Origin: Candidatus Methylopumilus universalis
Lineage (GTDB): Bacteria; Pseudomonadota; Gammaproteobacteria; Burkholderiales; Methylophilaceae
DNA length: 64,000 nt
NCBI GenBank assembly: GCA_945883335.1
Contig: CAMCXI010000002.1
Coordinates: forward strand, 124,001 to 188,000
Direction: 5' to 3'
Part shown: positions 28,560 to 38,191 of the stretch, in pieces
How positions within the stretch are numbered: the first letter of the stretch is position 1
Layout of the letters: every line of letters begins with the position of its first letter
The notes under the pieces: model-generated
The model's input: only the letters and a program-made list of their open reading frames with translations
The model's database searches: none
Told to the model about the DNA's origin: nothing
Translations under genes and position numbers: made by a program

Positions 28560-29759
28560 TTACATGAGGTTTTTAATGCGATTCGCAGCCTCAACACACT
28601 CATCCAAACTTGCCACCAAAGCTAATCGAATGAAATGTTTTCCAGGGTTAATGCCATGTGCTTCACGCGCTAAAAAACTACCTGGCAATACCGTCACATT
28701 AAAGTCGCGATACAATCGAATCGCTGCTTCCGTATCTGGCATCTCTGTTTTTGCCCAAAGATAAAAAGCCGCATCAGGCATCTCAACACCTAAAGTATTT
28801 TCTAGCATAGGTGTAATTACTTTAAACTTTTCTGCGTATAGTCTTCGATTTTCAATGACATGCGCTTCATCATTCCAAGCGGCAATGCTAGCCGCTTGTA
28901 CCGCTGGACTCATTGCGCAGCCATGATAAGTGCGGTAAAGCAAGAATTGCTCAAGGATGTTAGCGTCACCAGCAACAAACCCAGAGCGCATGCCAGGCAC
29001 GTTGGAGCGTTTAGAGAGTGAGCTAAACACTACTAAACGTGAATAATCTCGACCCAGTTTTTTGGCGGCCTCTAATGCACCTAAAGGCTTAATAACCTCA
29101 TCAAAGTAAATCTCGGAGTAGCATTCATCTGCCGCAATGACAAAGCCATATAAATCAGATAGCTCAAAGATCTGTTTCCACTGGTCTAGACTCATCACCT
29201 TTCCAGAGGGGTTGCCAGGTGAGCATACGTAAACTAATTGTGTGCGATTCCAAATCTCAACGGGCACGCTATCAAAGTCCATCGCATGTTGATTTTCAGG
29301 TAGGGTGTTCAGGAAGTAGGGCTCAGCGCCCGCTAAAAAAGCTGCGCCTTCGTATATTTGGTAGAACGGGTTAGGGCAAATCACGATTGGATTTTCCACT
29401 TTTTTGGTATTAATCACGGCTTGTGCGAAAGCAAACAAAGCCTCCCGACTTCCATTTACAGGAGCTATCTCTTTGTCAGCGTTTAATAACGGAATGCTAT
29501 AACGTCGCGTTGCCCAATTTGCAATGGCTTGTCTAAGCTCAGGCACGCCAGCGGTGGTTGGGTAAGTAGCTAAGCCGCTTAGATTGTCAATCAGCGCTTG
29601 TTTGATGAGCGCTGGTGTATCATGCTTAGGTTCACCGATTGAAAGGTTCACAGGCTTGTAAGCAGCGTTCGGCGCAATGCCGCTAAATAAGTCGCGTAAT
29701 CGTTGAAATGGGTATGGCTGTAAATTAGCTAGATTTGGATTCATAGGATTTGAGTTCAT
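28560..29759 (-). CDS. dapC: Succinyldiaminopimelate aminotransferase DapC
   Basis: A fold-type I PLP aminotransferase of 399 residues, typical of the DapC form found in betaproteobacteria, acting in lysine and diaminopimelate synthesis. PLP-site elements are CSPGNPSGK (179-187), the Asp211 region AADECYSEI, and the Schiff-base lysine 250 in SSLSKRSNVPGMRSG. The start can be the ATG at 29759 or the one at 29744. A TATAAT ends six bases before the first ATG, so the message may begin at the start codon. It diverges from the EamA transporter gene. Confidence 0.9.
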   Translation of the reverse strand: MNSNPMNPNLANLQPYPFQRLRDLFSGIAPNAAYKPVNLSIGEPKHDTPALIKQALIDNLSGLATYPTTAGVPELRQAIANWATRRYSIPLLNADKEIAPVNGSREALFAFAQAVINTKKVENPIVICPNPFYQIYEGAAFLAGAEPYFLNTLPENQHAMDFDSVPVEIWNRTQLVYVCSPGNPSGKVMSLDQWKQIFELSDLYGFVIAADECYSEIYFDEVIKPLGALEAAKKLGRDYSRLVVFSSLSKRSNVPGMRSGFVAGDANILEQFLLYRTYHGCAMSPAVQAASIAAWNDEAHVIENRRLYAEKFKVITPMLENTLGVEMPDAAFYLWAKTEMPDTEAAIRLYRDFNVTVLPGSFLAREAHGINPGKHFIRLALVASLDECVEAANRIKNLM

Positions 29760-29765
29760 GTCAGC

Positions 29766-29771
29766 ATTATA
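29766..29771 (-). promoter_or_regulatory. Possible dapC -10 element placed for a leaderless message
   Basis: A perfect TATAAT on the minus strand ends six bases before the dapC ATG at 29759. The matching -35 (TTTAAG, 17-base spacing) is weak. No ribosome site can fit between it and the first ATG; the second ATG, five codons in, also lacks one. Confidence 0.4.
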
Positions 29772-29828
29772 AATGAAGCGGCATCTCGCTTAAACATTCA
29801 AGCAATAATTTCATTGATTAGAAAGCCC

Positions 29829-30719
29829 ATGTTAATTCATTCATTGTTAAAAAAACATCAAGGTCAATTTGCCGTGTTTGGGCTTCTGTTCGGGGCCGTT
29901 TGCTGGGGTGTGATTTGGTATCCTTACCGCATCATGCAAGAGGCTGGGATTTCAGGCGTTGCCTCTAGCTTTTACACTTACGTAATCGCTGTTTGCATTT
30001 TTGCACTCGTTTTGCATAAACAATGGCGCGCTGCGATCAATCAACCCAAAATTATTATTTTGTTAGCGATCGTGGCTGGCTGGACGAACCTGAGTTATGT
30101 TTTAGCCATTATTGATGGTGAAGTGATGAGGGTGATGTTGCTATTTTACCTGTCACCACTTTGGACCTTAGCTTTAGCGCATTTTTGGCTTAAAGAACGC
30201 ACTGATAAGCGCGGTCTTGCAGTCATTATTCTTTCTTTGATTGGCGCGTTTATCATGTTGTGGCAAGAGGGCGCTTTGCCATTACCCAATAACAAAGCTG
30301 AATGGCTTGCTTTATCTGCTGGCATAGGCTTTTCCTTGACTAATGTCATTACACGTTACGCTTCTAACCTATCACTACCAGCAAAATCCATGGCGGTTTG
30401 GATAGGCGTGCTTTTAATGTCGCTTGTTTTTATTGCTTTACAAGACGCTCCATTTCCCAACCCTCAAGATATGAGCATGTCGCAATGCCTGCTAATGTTT
30501 CTTGTTGCCATTTTATTAATGGCGGCTACTTTATTGGTTCAGTACGGAATTACGCATACGCCTGTTAATAAAGCCTCAGTTTTGTTTATGTTTGAGCTGG
30601 TCGTTGCAGCAGTTGCTTCATATTTCTTAACCGATGAAACCTTGTCTGCAAGAGAGTGGTTTGGCGGCGCCTTGATTGTGGTGGCAGCCTTGTTTGCGGC
30701 AGCTAATGAAAAGGCTTAA
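29829..30719 (+). CDS. EamA/DMT-family transporter
   Basis: A 10-helix drug/metabolite transporter of 296 residues made of two EamA repeats (about 15-145 and 160-290). The ATG at 29829 is preferred over an upstream TTG because AGAAAG precedes it. The substrate cannot be told; family members export amino acids, metabolites or drugs. It stands alone, diverging from dapC, and its last codons overlap the end of the convergent TPR/OGT gene by four bases. Confidence 0.85.
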   Translation: MLIHSLLKKHQGQFAVFGLLFGAVCWGVIWYPYRIMQEAGISGVASSFYTYVIAVCIFALVLHKQWRAAINQPKIIILLAIVAGWTNLSYVLAIIDGEVMRVMLLFYLSPLWTLALAHFWLKERTDKRGLAVIILSLIGAFIMLWQEGALPLPNNKAEWLALSAGIGFSLTNVITRYASNLSLPAKSMAVWIGVLLMSLVFIALQDAPFPNPQDMSMSQCLLMFLVAILLMAATLLVQYGITHTPVNKASVLFMFELVVAAVASYFLTDETLSAREWFGGALIVVAALFAAANEKA

Positions 30720-32824
30720 GCTTTATTGTGATCTTTCCACATGCTTTGATAATGCCGTTCCAAATCTGTAGCAAAGTGAGCTGTGTCGAATAATGGCAGC
30801 TTCCTGTTGTGTATCAACAGTGTCGCTTTGATTCGCTTCAATTCATTGGGGTTGTGTGCAAGCGACAAACCCTTGTTTTGATACTCTTCCAATGAGTAGG
30901 TAATAAGTTCTTCTAGATTTGCTGCCTTGAGCAAGCTACCAGCAACGCGGCTGGCAAAAGTATCTCCAGCACAAGTTAGAACAGGCAATCCCATCCAAAG
31001 CGCATCGCTTGTCGTGGTATGAGCGTTATAAGGAAGGGTGTCTAGGAATAAGTCCGCACAAGTTTGCCTTGCCATATGATCTGCCATAGGCACGCGGGGT
31101 GCAAAGATTAATCGGCTTTTGTCGATCCCTTGAGTTTCTGCTTCACGAATTAAATTCGCCTTTGCCCATTTGTTGCATTCTAAAAGCCATAACACGCTAT
31201 TCGGTGTTTGCTTTAATAAGCGCATCCAGCAATTAAATACCTCAGGCAATATTTTGAATGTTTGGTTAAAACAGCAGAACACAAAACCATTCTCTGGTAA
31301 GCCATATTCTATAAGGCTCTTGGCTTTGTTGATTGGCCGCTTTGTATCATTGGGCTGATAGGTGTGGGGCAGTAGGGCTAATTTCTCTGAGTACGCATTT
31401 GCCTCTTTGGGCGGGGTAATAAAAGCATCACTTAGTATGTAATCAAATAGTGGTTCGCCATCTAAATCACCCATGGAGCCTGGGAAGCCAAGCCAGCTTA
31501 CATTGATAGGCGCAGGGCGCAATGCAACGATTTGACTGCGACTTGTTTGAGTAAAGCCTGTTAAATCCACCAAAATATCAATTGCATCTTGGTTAATCTT
31601 TGTTGCGGCATCAAGAGTTGATAGGGCGCGAATATCTACAAATTGATCGAATGCAGCTTCAAGCCGCTTGCGCTCAGTAGTTTCGTCGTTAATCCCATAA
31701 GAATAGGCATGAACCTCAAAAGCATTTTTGTCGTGTAGCTCAATCATCTCTGAGATAAGCGTGGCTAGCGGATGCAATCTAAAATCAGCAGATAAATAGC
31801 CTATGCGTAGCTTTTTATAGCCGTCTTGATTCTTGGTTTGATATTTGAAGGCTAAGGCCTTGCCTTGAGTAAAAGCAAGTGTATAGCGGTTTTTTAACCA
31901 ATGATTAGCGCATTGCTTTTGTTCTTGCGCTGTTGTCTTTGGCATAGATAAAAAAGCAAAGGGCGAAATTTGCGCTTCTGGCGAATTGTTGACCCAAGCA
32001 CGAATCTCGCGGATGTCTTGCTCTAGGTCTTTCCAATCGCAAATATGCTGTTTCTGATGAACCAAATGCACTTTTGCATGATAAAGCTTAGGGTTGATAT
32101 CTAAAGCCTTTTGGTAGGACACGATAGCCGCGGCTAAATCGCCAAGCTCACGTTGAACATTGCCTAAGTTGTTATATGCATCGGCATCGCTGGGGTTCAG
32201 TTGAATGGCCTTTTGATATTGCTGCGCTGCTTCAGCAGCCTTGCCAAGTTCTCGCTGTGCATTCCCTAGATTGTAATAAAGGCTAGCTTCATTGCCGATG
32301 GTTCGAATAGCTTCTTGATAGGTAGATTCAGCCTTGGCGAATTGCCCTGCCAGATGGCACTCATTACCTAAGGCTTGAAGTGAATGGCATAGCGCCCGTT
32401 TTAAGTCATCATCTTGCGGGTGGTCTTGCAAAATACGTCGATAGCATTCCGCTGATTCTTCATATTGCAGTTGTTCAGCATGGGCATTACCAAGGTTGTA
32501 GATGATCTCTAAGTCACTGGGCGCTAAACTTAAGGCATGTCGTAACGTCCTGACAGCATCATCTAGATGACCGGCAGCCTTAAATGCTATCGCTTGGTTA
32601 CTCAAAAAGTCAGAGTTATTAGGATCAATTGCAAGCGCTTTAGCAATCGTGGCAATTGCCAAATCGTGGAGATTGTTTTGATGATAAATCACGCCCAAAT
32701 AATGCAGGGCATCAGCATGTTGCGGTAATGCTTCGAGCACTTTGCGATAAAGGGCTTCTGCTTGCGCTAACTGGCCTTGCTGATGGTGTTGCAGAGCGGT
32801 GCGATAGATTGAATGAATATCCAT
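30716..32824 (-). CDS. TPR-containing O-GlcNAc transferase-like protein (SPINDLY family)
   Basis: A 702-residue protein with about seven TPR repeats (1-265, for example ADAYNNLGNVQRELGDLAAA) followed by the catalytic region of the OGT/SPINDLY GT41 family (about 330-700). Marks of that region are KLRIGYLSADFRLHP, VSWLGFPGSMG and TCAGDTFASRVAGSLL. Such enzymes attach GlcNAc or another sugar to Ser/Thr of proteins in the cytoplasm; bacterial targets include adhesins and flagellar or regulatory proteins but are mostly unknown. It lies 15 bases after mnmC, perhaps read with it, though the two functions are unrelated. Confidence 0.88.
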   Translation of the reverse strand: MDIHSIYRTALQHHQQGQLAQAEALYRKVLEALPQHADALHYLGVIYHQNNLHDLAIATIAKALAIDPNNSDFLSNQAIAFKAAGHLDDAVRTLRHALSLAPSDLEIIYNLGNAHAEQLQYEESAECYRRILQDHPQDDDLKRALCHSLQALGNECHLAGQFAKAESTYQEAIRTIGNEASLYYNLGNAQRELGKAAEAAQQYQKAIQLNPSDADAYNNLGNVQRELGDLAAAIVSYQKALDINPKLYHAKVHLVHQKQHICDWKDLEQDIREIRAWVNNSPEAQISPFAFLSMPKTTAQEQKQCANHWLKNRYTLAFTQGKALAFKYQTKNQDGYKKLRIGYLSADFRLHPLATLISEMIELHDKNAFEVHAYSYGINDETTERKRLEAAFDQFVDIRALSTLDAATKINQDAIDILVDLTGFTQTSRSQIVALRPAPINVSWLGFPGSMGDLDGEPLFDYILSDAFITPPKEANAYSEKLALLPHTYQPNDTKRPINKAKSLIEYGLPENGFVFCCFNQTFKILPEVFNCWMRLLKQTPNSVLWLLECNKWAKANLIREAETQGIDKSRLIFAPRVPMADHMARQTCADLFLDTLPYNAHTTTSDALWMGLPVLTCAGDTFASRVAGSLLKAANLEELITYSLEEYQNKGLSLAHNPNELKRIKATLLIHNRKLPLFDTAHFATDLERHYQSMWKDHNKA

Positions 32825-32839
32825 AAAAGTGATTTTACG

Positions 32840-34759
32840 CTATTTGCTTTGTATCGTTTGCGCTAAGCGCTTTAAGTCTAATTTACGTAAAGCAAATCGA
32901 TTTGGATCTAATGCTGATAAAAGCGAACATTCAACTGGCGCTGGTTCATTGCAAATAAGGCTAGCAATGATTTCAGCACATAATGGTGCATTGACGAGCC
33001 CTTTTGCGCCATGTCCTACATTTACATATAAGCCTTCCAGCCAAGGGAGGCTGTTTGGATGGGCGTTGTATCTTGGCGGATTTTCTTTGAGCTGAGCGGT
33101 ATCTAAAATAGCGCCTGCAAGTGGCAGATAGTCGCTGGTTGTGGCACGAATTGCGGCTCGCCCTTGTAATGTTTGTGGGTTATATCCATCCCACTCGGGC
33201 GCAAGTGATTTGAGCATTTTCAGGTTGCTTTGATGGTCAGTTTCTCTAATTCTAGTGTCGTCGTCGTTGGGTGAGAATGTCGCGCCCAAGCAATGCTGAC
33301 CATGCCTTGCCGGGCTTAGGTAGCCATCAGTGCAAATGACGGTTTTAAGCAATTTCGATTGCTCTGTTGCTGGCAGTAGCGTTATTTGCCCGCGAACTGA
33401 CTGCATTTCGCAATGGCTGGTTTGCTTGAAATGTTGTGCATCAGTTGCATTGGCAATAATGAGCGTTGTCGCCTCTGCAACAAGCTCTTTTTTAGAAAGC
33501 ACCCGCCAGCCCTGCGATGCCTTTTCTAAACGCAATGCTTCGGTATTTGTTAGGCGCGTGATGTTCGGATGTTGAGTAAGTGCTTCACAAAATGAGGCGG
33601 GGTTTAGCCAGCCAGCTTGTGGTATAAACATGCCGCCATGCTCAAGGGAAATGCTTGACAAGTCAGATGCAGTTATTTCATTAACTTCATGAACTAATTT
33701 AGGATATTCTTCAATGACTGCCACTATCCTTTTGCGCTCCCTCTCAGTAAATGCTAATTGCAAAACGCCGCATTGATGATAATTCTCCGCATTAACTTCA
33801 ATATGTTTAAGCAAGTTTAATGTGTACAAAAAGCCCTGGAAGGCTAGAGTATTCAGTGCTGTTTCGCCACCTGTTAGTCTTGGGTAGAGCACCCCAAGTG
33901 GATTGCCAGAGGCTTCTTGTGCAAGAGATGAGTTTCGCTCAATCAGCGTGACTTGATATCCGCGGCGCGCCATGGCCTCAGCGCTTGCTGCCCCAGCAAG
34001 GCCACCACCAATTACAATAACGATTTTGCTTTTGGATTCATATTGCTTGTTGTGCAATGTGCCTTGATATTGCCCCAAAAGCATTTCACGTTTTTTGCCA
34101 AATCCTTGAGCCTTTGTTACCTGAAAGCCCGAATCCTGCAAGCCGCGCCTCACTCCACCAGCGCTGGTGAAGGTGGCAAAGGTTGTCTCTGAATGTGAGT
34201 GTTTTGACATTTCTTCAAATAAGCTAGTCCGCCACATGTCAGGGTTTTTAGCAGGAGAGAAGCCATCTAAAAACCATGCATCCACTGTACCTTTTAGCGT
34301 TGGTAGCATTTCATTGACATCACCAATGAGTAAGGTGAGCGTTACGCGGCCGTCATCAAACATCAGCCTATGCCATGATTTAGAAATAAGAGGATATTGA
34401 TGAATAAGCTGATCACTCAGTACTTTTAGGCTAGGCCAAAGCGAGAGTGCTTTTTGTAAGTCATCAATATTAAGCGGGAATTTCTCAGTACTGATGAAGT
34501 TCAATCTCGAATTAGAAGGAGCAGTTTCTTGCCACATTTTCCAAGCGCAAAGAAAGTTTAAGCCTGTGCCGAAGCCTGTTTCACAGATAGTAAAGTGGTC
34601 TTCGGTGAGGCTTTTCCAACGATGAGGGAGTTGGTTGTGCGTCAAAAATACGTAATCTGTTTCATCTATGCCGCTGTCACTTGAAAAGTAAACGTCGCCG
34701 TACTCGCTAGAGTAGGGCTGATTTTCGTACCATTCAAGTTTTGCGCGAGGCTGTACCAT
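32840..34759 (-). CDS. mnmC: Bifunctional tRNA mnm5s2U34 biosynthesis protein MnmC
   Basis: MnmC finishes the mnm5 modification of the wobble uridine in tRNAs for Glu, Lys, Gln and others. The C-terminal FAD oxidase removes the carboxymethyl group and the N-terminal SAM domain methylates the product. The 639-residue protein has the methyltransferase motif ETGFGTGLNFL (near 60) and VDAWFLDGFSPAKNPDMW, then the dinucleotide-binding VIGGGLAGAA (near 250) and a C-terminal GAKGLVNAPL segment. Both halves are intact. It diverges from the PQQ dehydrogenase gene. Confidence 0.96.
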   Translation of the reverse strand: MVQPRAKLEWYENQPYSSEYGDVYFSSDSGIDETDYVFLTHNQLPHRWKSLTEDHFTICETGFGTGLNFLCAWKMWQETAPSNSRLNFISTEKFPLNIDDLQKALSLWPSLKVLSDQLIHQYPLISKSWHRLMFDDGRVTLTLLIGDVNEMLPTLKGTVDAWFLDGFSPAKNPDMWRTSLFEEMSKHSHSETTFATFTSAGGVRRGLQDSGFQVTKAQGFGKKREMLLGQYQGTLHNKQYESKSKIVIVIGGGLAGAASAEAMARRGYQVTLIERNSSLAQEASGNPLGVLYPRLTGGETALNTLAFQGFLYTLNLLKHIEVNAENYHQCGVLQLAFTERERKRIVAVIEEYPKLVHEVNEITASDLSSISLEHGGMFIPQAGWLNPASFCEALTQHPNITRLTNTEALRLEKASQGWRVLSKKELVAEATTLIIANATDAQHFKQTSHCEMQSVRGQITLLPATEQSKLLKTVICTDGYLSPARHGQHCLGATFSPNDDDTRIRETDHQSNLKMLKSLAPEWDGYNPQTLQGRAAIRATTSDYLPLAGAILDTAQLKENPPRYNAHPNSLPWLEGLYVNVGHGAKGLVNAPLCAEIIASLICNEPAPVECSLLSALDPNRFALRKLDLKRLAQTIQSK

Positions 34760-34856
34760 ATTCTTATTTTAAATGATTTCATAATGTTTTGAGGGTAGTC
34801 ATGCAATATACCAGTCCGTATACTATGGTTTTAATTATCGTCATTGGTGCTTCATC

Positions 34857-36680
34857 ATGCTTCATTTGAATAAGAGTTTTGGGCTGTGTGCTTTGGTTCT
34901 TGGTGCAAGCTTAATTTCAGCTTGTAGCAACATTCAAAAGCATGATGACACCACAAGCAACATCATTAAATCAGCCCATCAGCAGGGTGTTAATCAAGAT
35001 TGGCCTAGCTTTGGGCGTGACTACACCAACAAGCGGTTTTCAGAAAACGCACAAATCAATCGTGAAAACGTTCAAAACCTAATAACAGCTTGGCAATTTA
35101 AAAGTGGTGTGAAAGCGTCCTTTCAAGCCACACCTATTGTTGTGGATGGTGTGATGTATGTTTCTCTTCCGTTTAATCACGTCGTCGCTTTGGATGGTAA
35201 AACTGGCAAAGAACTATGGCGCTACAAGCATGACAGGCGTGCTGATTGGAATTTGTGCTGTGGGCCAGCAAATCGGGGTGTCGCGGTTGGTTACGGCAAA
35301 GTCTTTATTGGTACAGTAGATGCGCGCGTGATAGCGCTTGACGCCAAAACAGGCAAAAAGCTTTGGGATATTAATGCTGTCGATGCTGACGTGATTACAG
35401 AGGGTCAGGATTCGCTTAATAAGAACGACCCAAATAAAACCGCCAAAACCACAGGTGGCACAGGTGTTGGCATGGCGATGGCGCCGGTAGTTTATAAAGG
35501 AAAGGTGATTATTGGCATTACAGGAGTTGGTTATGGATTGCATATTGACAATCCTCGCTCAGATGCGCCGCTTGGGGCTGTGATTGGCGTCACAGGTCGT
35601 TATGGTCGCCCGGGATTTTTAGCGGCGTTTGATGTCAATACAGGTAAGCGAGTTTGGCAGTTCGACACTATCCCAGATAAAGGCTGGGAAGGCACATTTA
35701 AAGAAACAACTGCTGATGGCATTTCGCTTAATCGCAATACAGAAGCTGAAAAAGTAGCGTTACCTAACTTTCCAGACTCAGCCCGTTTCGGCGGTGGTTC
35801 AGCTTGGAGCACGCCAGCAATTGATCCTAACTTAGGACTTTTATACTTCGGCACAGGTAATCCATCACCACAGATGAATGATGTGTCACGCCCAGGGGAT
35901 AACCTCTACACCGTTTCTTTAGTGGCCTTGGATGCAGATACTGGCAAGCTGCGTTGGTACTTCCAACAAGTGCCGCATGATGTTTGGGGTTATGATATTG
36001 CAAGTGCGCCTATTCTTTTCAATTACAAAAAAGATGGAAAAACGATAGAAGCAGTTGGTCAAGCAAGTAAGTTGGGCTGGTTCTTTGTGAATGATCGCAA
36101 AACCGGCGAGCTTTTAATGAAATCTGAAGCCTTCGTTCCACAGAAAAATCTTTTTGGAAAAGCCACTTTTGAAGGCATCACACTTTATCCAGGTATCTTA
36201 GGCGGATCTAATTGGTCTCCTGCCGCGATTGATGAGTCAACACAGCATGCCTTTGTTGCAGCGATACATGCCCCAATTAAATACACGCTTCACGAAACCC
36301 CTGGCAAAGATGGCGCAGCACCTATTCGCTATGCAGCATCAGAGCCAGCTGAAGAGCCACGTTGGGGCGTCTTATCTTCTATTGATTTGGCAACAGGTAA
36401 AATCACGTGGCAAAACAAAACCGAGCAACCACTTGTGGGTGGAGTGCTAACTACTGCTGGCGGCCTAGTGTTTACAGGCGAGGGTAACGGGCACTTTAAT
36501 GCTTACGACTCAAGGAACGGCAAGCTGCTGTGGCAGGCAAGCAATGAGTACGGCGTGAATGCCCCGCCAATTACCTACCAAATCGACGGCGAGCAGTTTA
36601 TTGCGGTGGCCGCTGGCGGTAGCTCGATTTTTGGGTATAAACAAGGTGACCACTTGTTAGTATATAAATTAAAGCATTAA
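34857..36680 (+). CDS. PQQ-dependent alcohol dehydrogenase-like lipoprotein
   Basis: A 607-residue quinoprotein of the eight-bladed propeller type. The N-terminus ends in a lipobox-like LISACSN, so the protein is probably an exported lipoprotein. Cys134-Cys135 form the vicinal disulfide that sits over PQQ in methanol and ethanol dehydrogenases. Where methanol dehydrogenases have W-D-Y-A or W-D-Y-D, this protein has W-G-Y-D (Gly378, Asp380), so the first metal/catalytic aspartate is missing and the second is present. There is no cytochrome c domain and no mxa or xox genes nearby. The substrate is not predictable; a true methanol dehydrogenase is unlikely. The gene runs toward modABC with a 30-base gap. 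Confidence 0.85.
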   Translation: MLHLNKSFGLCALVLGASLISACSNIQKHDDTTSNIIKSAHQQGVNQDWPSFGRDYTNKRFSENAQINRENVQNLITAWQFKSGVKASFQATPIVVDGVMYVSLPFNHVVALDGKTGKELWRYKHDRRADWNLCCGPANRGVAVGYGKVFIGTVDARVIALDAKTGKKLWDINAVDADVITEGQDSLNKNDPNKTAKTTGGTGVGMAMAPVVYKGKVIIGITGVGYGLHIDNPRSDAPLGAVIGVTGRYGRPGFLAAFDVNTGKRVWQFDTIPDKGWEGTFKETTADGISLNRNTEAEKVALPNFPDSARFGGGSAWSTPAIDPNLGLLYFGTGNPSPQMNDVSRPGDNLYTVSLVALDADTGKLRWYFQQVPHDVWGYDIASAPILFNYKKDGKTIEAVGQASKLGWFFVNDRKTGELLMKSEAFVPQKNLFGKATFEGITLYPGILGGSNWSPAAIDESTQHAFVAAIHAPIKYTLHETPGKDGAAPIRYAASEPAEEPRWGVLSSIDLATGKITWQNKTEQPLVGGVLTTAGGLVFTGEGNGHFNAYDSRNGKLLWQASNEYGVNAPPITYQIDGEQFIAVAAGGSSIFGYKQGDHLLVYKLKH

Positions 36681-36710
36681 ATTGATTTTCTATTAAGCTT
36701 GGGATGAGTG

Positions 36711-37469
36711 ATGACGAATAAGATATTCACTTTTGTAGTTGTGCTTTTAATGTCAGCAAATTCTTTTGCAGAAGAAAAGTTAACGGTATTTGCTGCTGCA
36801 AGTTTAACGAATGCTTTAAATGAGGTTGACGCGCAGTTCGAGAAAGTAACTGGTATAAAAGTCATCCATTCTTTTGCTTCTTCATCTGTGCTTGCTAAGC
36901 AGATTGAAAATGGTGCGCCAGCAGATGTATTTATTTCTGCCGACTTAAAGTGGATGAATTATCTCCAAGATAAATCCCTGATCAATAAAAACACAAGAAA
37001 AAATCTCTTGGGCAATACACTGGTGTTGATTGCCCCTAAAACAAAGACTTTTGACGTTAGGTTTGATAATACTTTTGATTTATCAAAAGCCTTCGATGGT
37101 CGCCTGTGTACTGGTGATGTGGAGTCTGTGCCAATTGGGATTTATGCAAAAGAGGCTTTGACTAATCTAGGTTGGTGGAAGGATATGAAATCTAGAATTG
37201 TAGGTACACAGGATGTTAGAGGTGCTTTGGCTTTTGTTGAAAGAGGTGAGTGCTCAGCAGGAATTGTTTATGAGACGGATGCAAAAGTATCATCTAAAGT
37301 AGATTTGTTGGGTGTTTTCCCAGAGACAAGTCATAGCCCTGTTGTTTACCCAGTTGCCGCAATTGCTGGTGGAAAAAATATGCCAAAGTCATACCTAACT
37401 CACCTACAATCTCCTGATGCGCTCAACGTTTTTAAAAAATATGGCTTTAACGTCAATCCAAAACAATAG
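36711..37469 (+). CDS. modA: Molybdate ABC transporter, periplasmic binding protein
   Basis: A 252-residue type II periplasmic binding protein. A signal peptide (about 1-20, ending SFA) is followed by LTVFAAASLTNAL, the conserved oxyanion-binding N-terminus of ModA with its Ser, and VESVPIGIYAKEAL, the second anion-contact segment. The ATG at 36711 with an upstream GGGATGAG is preferred to the adjacent GTG. It binds molybdate (or tungstate) and delivers it to ModBC. The gap to modB is 9 bases. Confidence 0.95.
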   Translation: MTNKIFTFVVVLLMSANSFAEEKLTVFAAASLTNALNEVDAQFEKVTGIKVIHSFASSSVLAKQIENGAPADVFISADLKWMNYLQDKSLINKNTRKNLLGNTLVLIAPKTKTFDVRFDNTFDLSKAFDGRLCTGDVESVPIGIYAKEALTNLGWWKDMKSRIVGTQDVRGALAFVERGECSAGIVYETDAKVSSKVDLLGVFPETSHSPVVYPVAAIAGGKNMPKSYLTHLQSPDALNVFKKYGFNVNPKQ

Positions 37470-37478
37470 GGTCTTGGA

Positions 37479-38189
37479 TTGATAAACAGTGCTTTCTTTG
37501 TGTTAAGTCATTCTGAAGTCGAGGCTTTGACGCTTTCGGTGAAAGTGGCAACATTTTGCACGCTACTCATTTGCATTCCTGCAATTGCTGTTGCTTGGCT
37601 GTTAGCAAAAAAAGCATTTATCGGAAAGTCGCTGCTCGATGGCTTAGTGCATATTCCGTTGATACTCCCTCCAGTAGTGCCAGGCTTTCTGTTATTGATT
37701 TTGTTGGGCAATCAGGGGTTGGTCGGTAAATGGCTTCACGAGACATTTGGTATTACGATTGCATTTACCTGGATGGGTGCAGTCATTGCCTCAGCCGTCA
37801 TGGCATTCCCGCTGATGGTTCGCTCCACAAGGCAGGCAATTAGTCAGGTGGATACTAAGCTTGAAATAGCCGCACAATCACTCGGTGCGAGCCCGATTAA
37901 AGTTTTTTTTAGTGTTACTTTGCCACTGGCTATACCTGGTGTCATTACAGGGCTAATACTCGCATTTAGCCGCAGCCTTGGTGAGTTTGGCGCTACGATT
38001 ACTTTTGTGGGGAATATTGAGGGTGAAACGCGAACCCTACCACTTGCTATCTATTCTTATACACAGACCCCCGATGGTGATTTGGCTGCGATGCGGCTAG
38101 TGATATTAAGCGTGATGATTGCGCTTGCTGCAATTGTCTTTAGTAATTACTTAGAGCGTAAAGCGGCAAAAAAGATGGGGCAATTTTAG
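37479..38189 (+). CDS. modB: Molybdate ABC transporter permease
   Basis: A 236-residue inner membrane permease with about five or six helices and the EAA loop EIAAQSLGASPIKVF near 135, where the ATPase docks. The frame starts at TTG with GGA four bases upstream; no ATG fits. The family signature PLVLPPVVPGF-like segment (here IPLILPPVVPGFLL) is present. It sits between modA and modC in the canonical order, two bases from modC. Confidence 0.95.
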   Translation: MINSAFFVLSHSEVEALTLSVKVATFCTLLICIPAIAVAWLLAKKAFIGKSLLDGLVHIPLILPPVVPGFLLLILLGNQGLVGKWLHETFGITIAFTWMGAVIASAVMAFPLMVRSTRQAISQVDTKLEIAAQSLGASPIKVFFSVTLPLAIPGVITGLILAFSRSLGEFGATITFVGNIEGETRTLPLAIYSYTQTPDGDLAAMRLVILSVMIALAAIVFSNYLERKAAKKMGQF

Positions 38190-38191
38190 GT

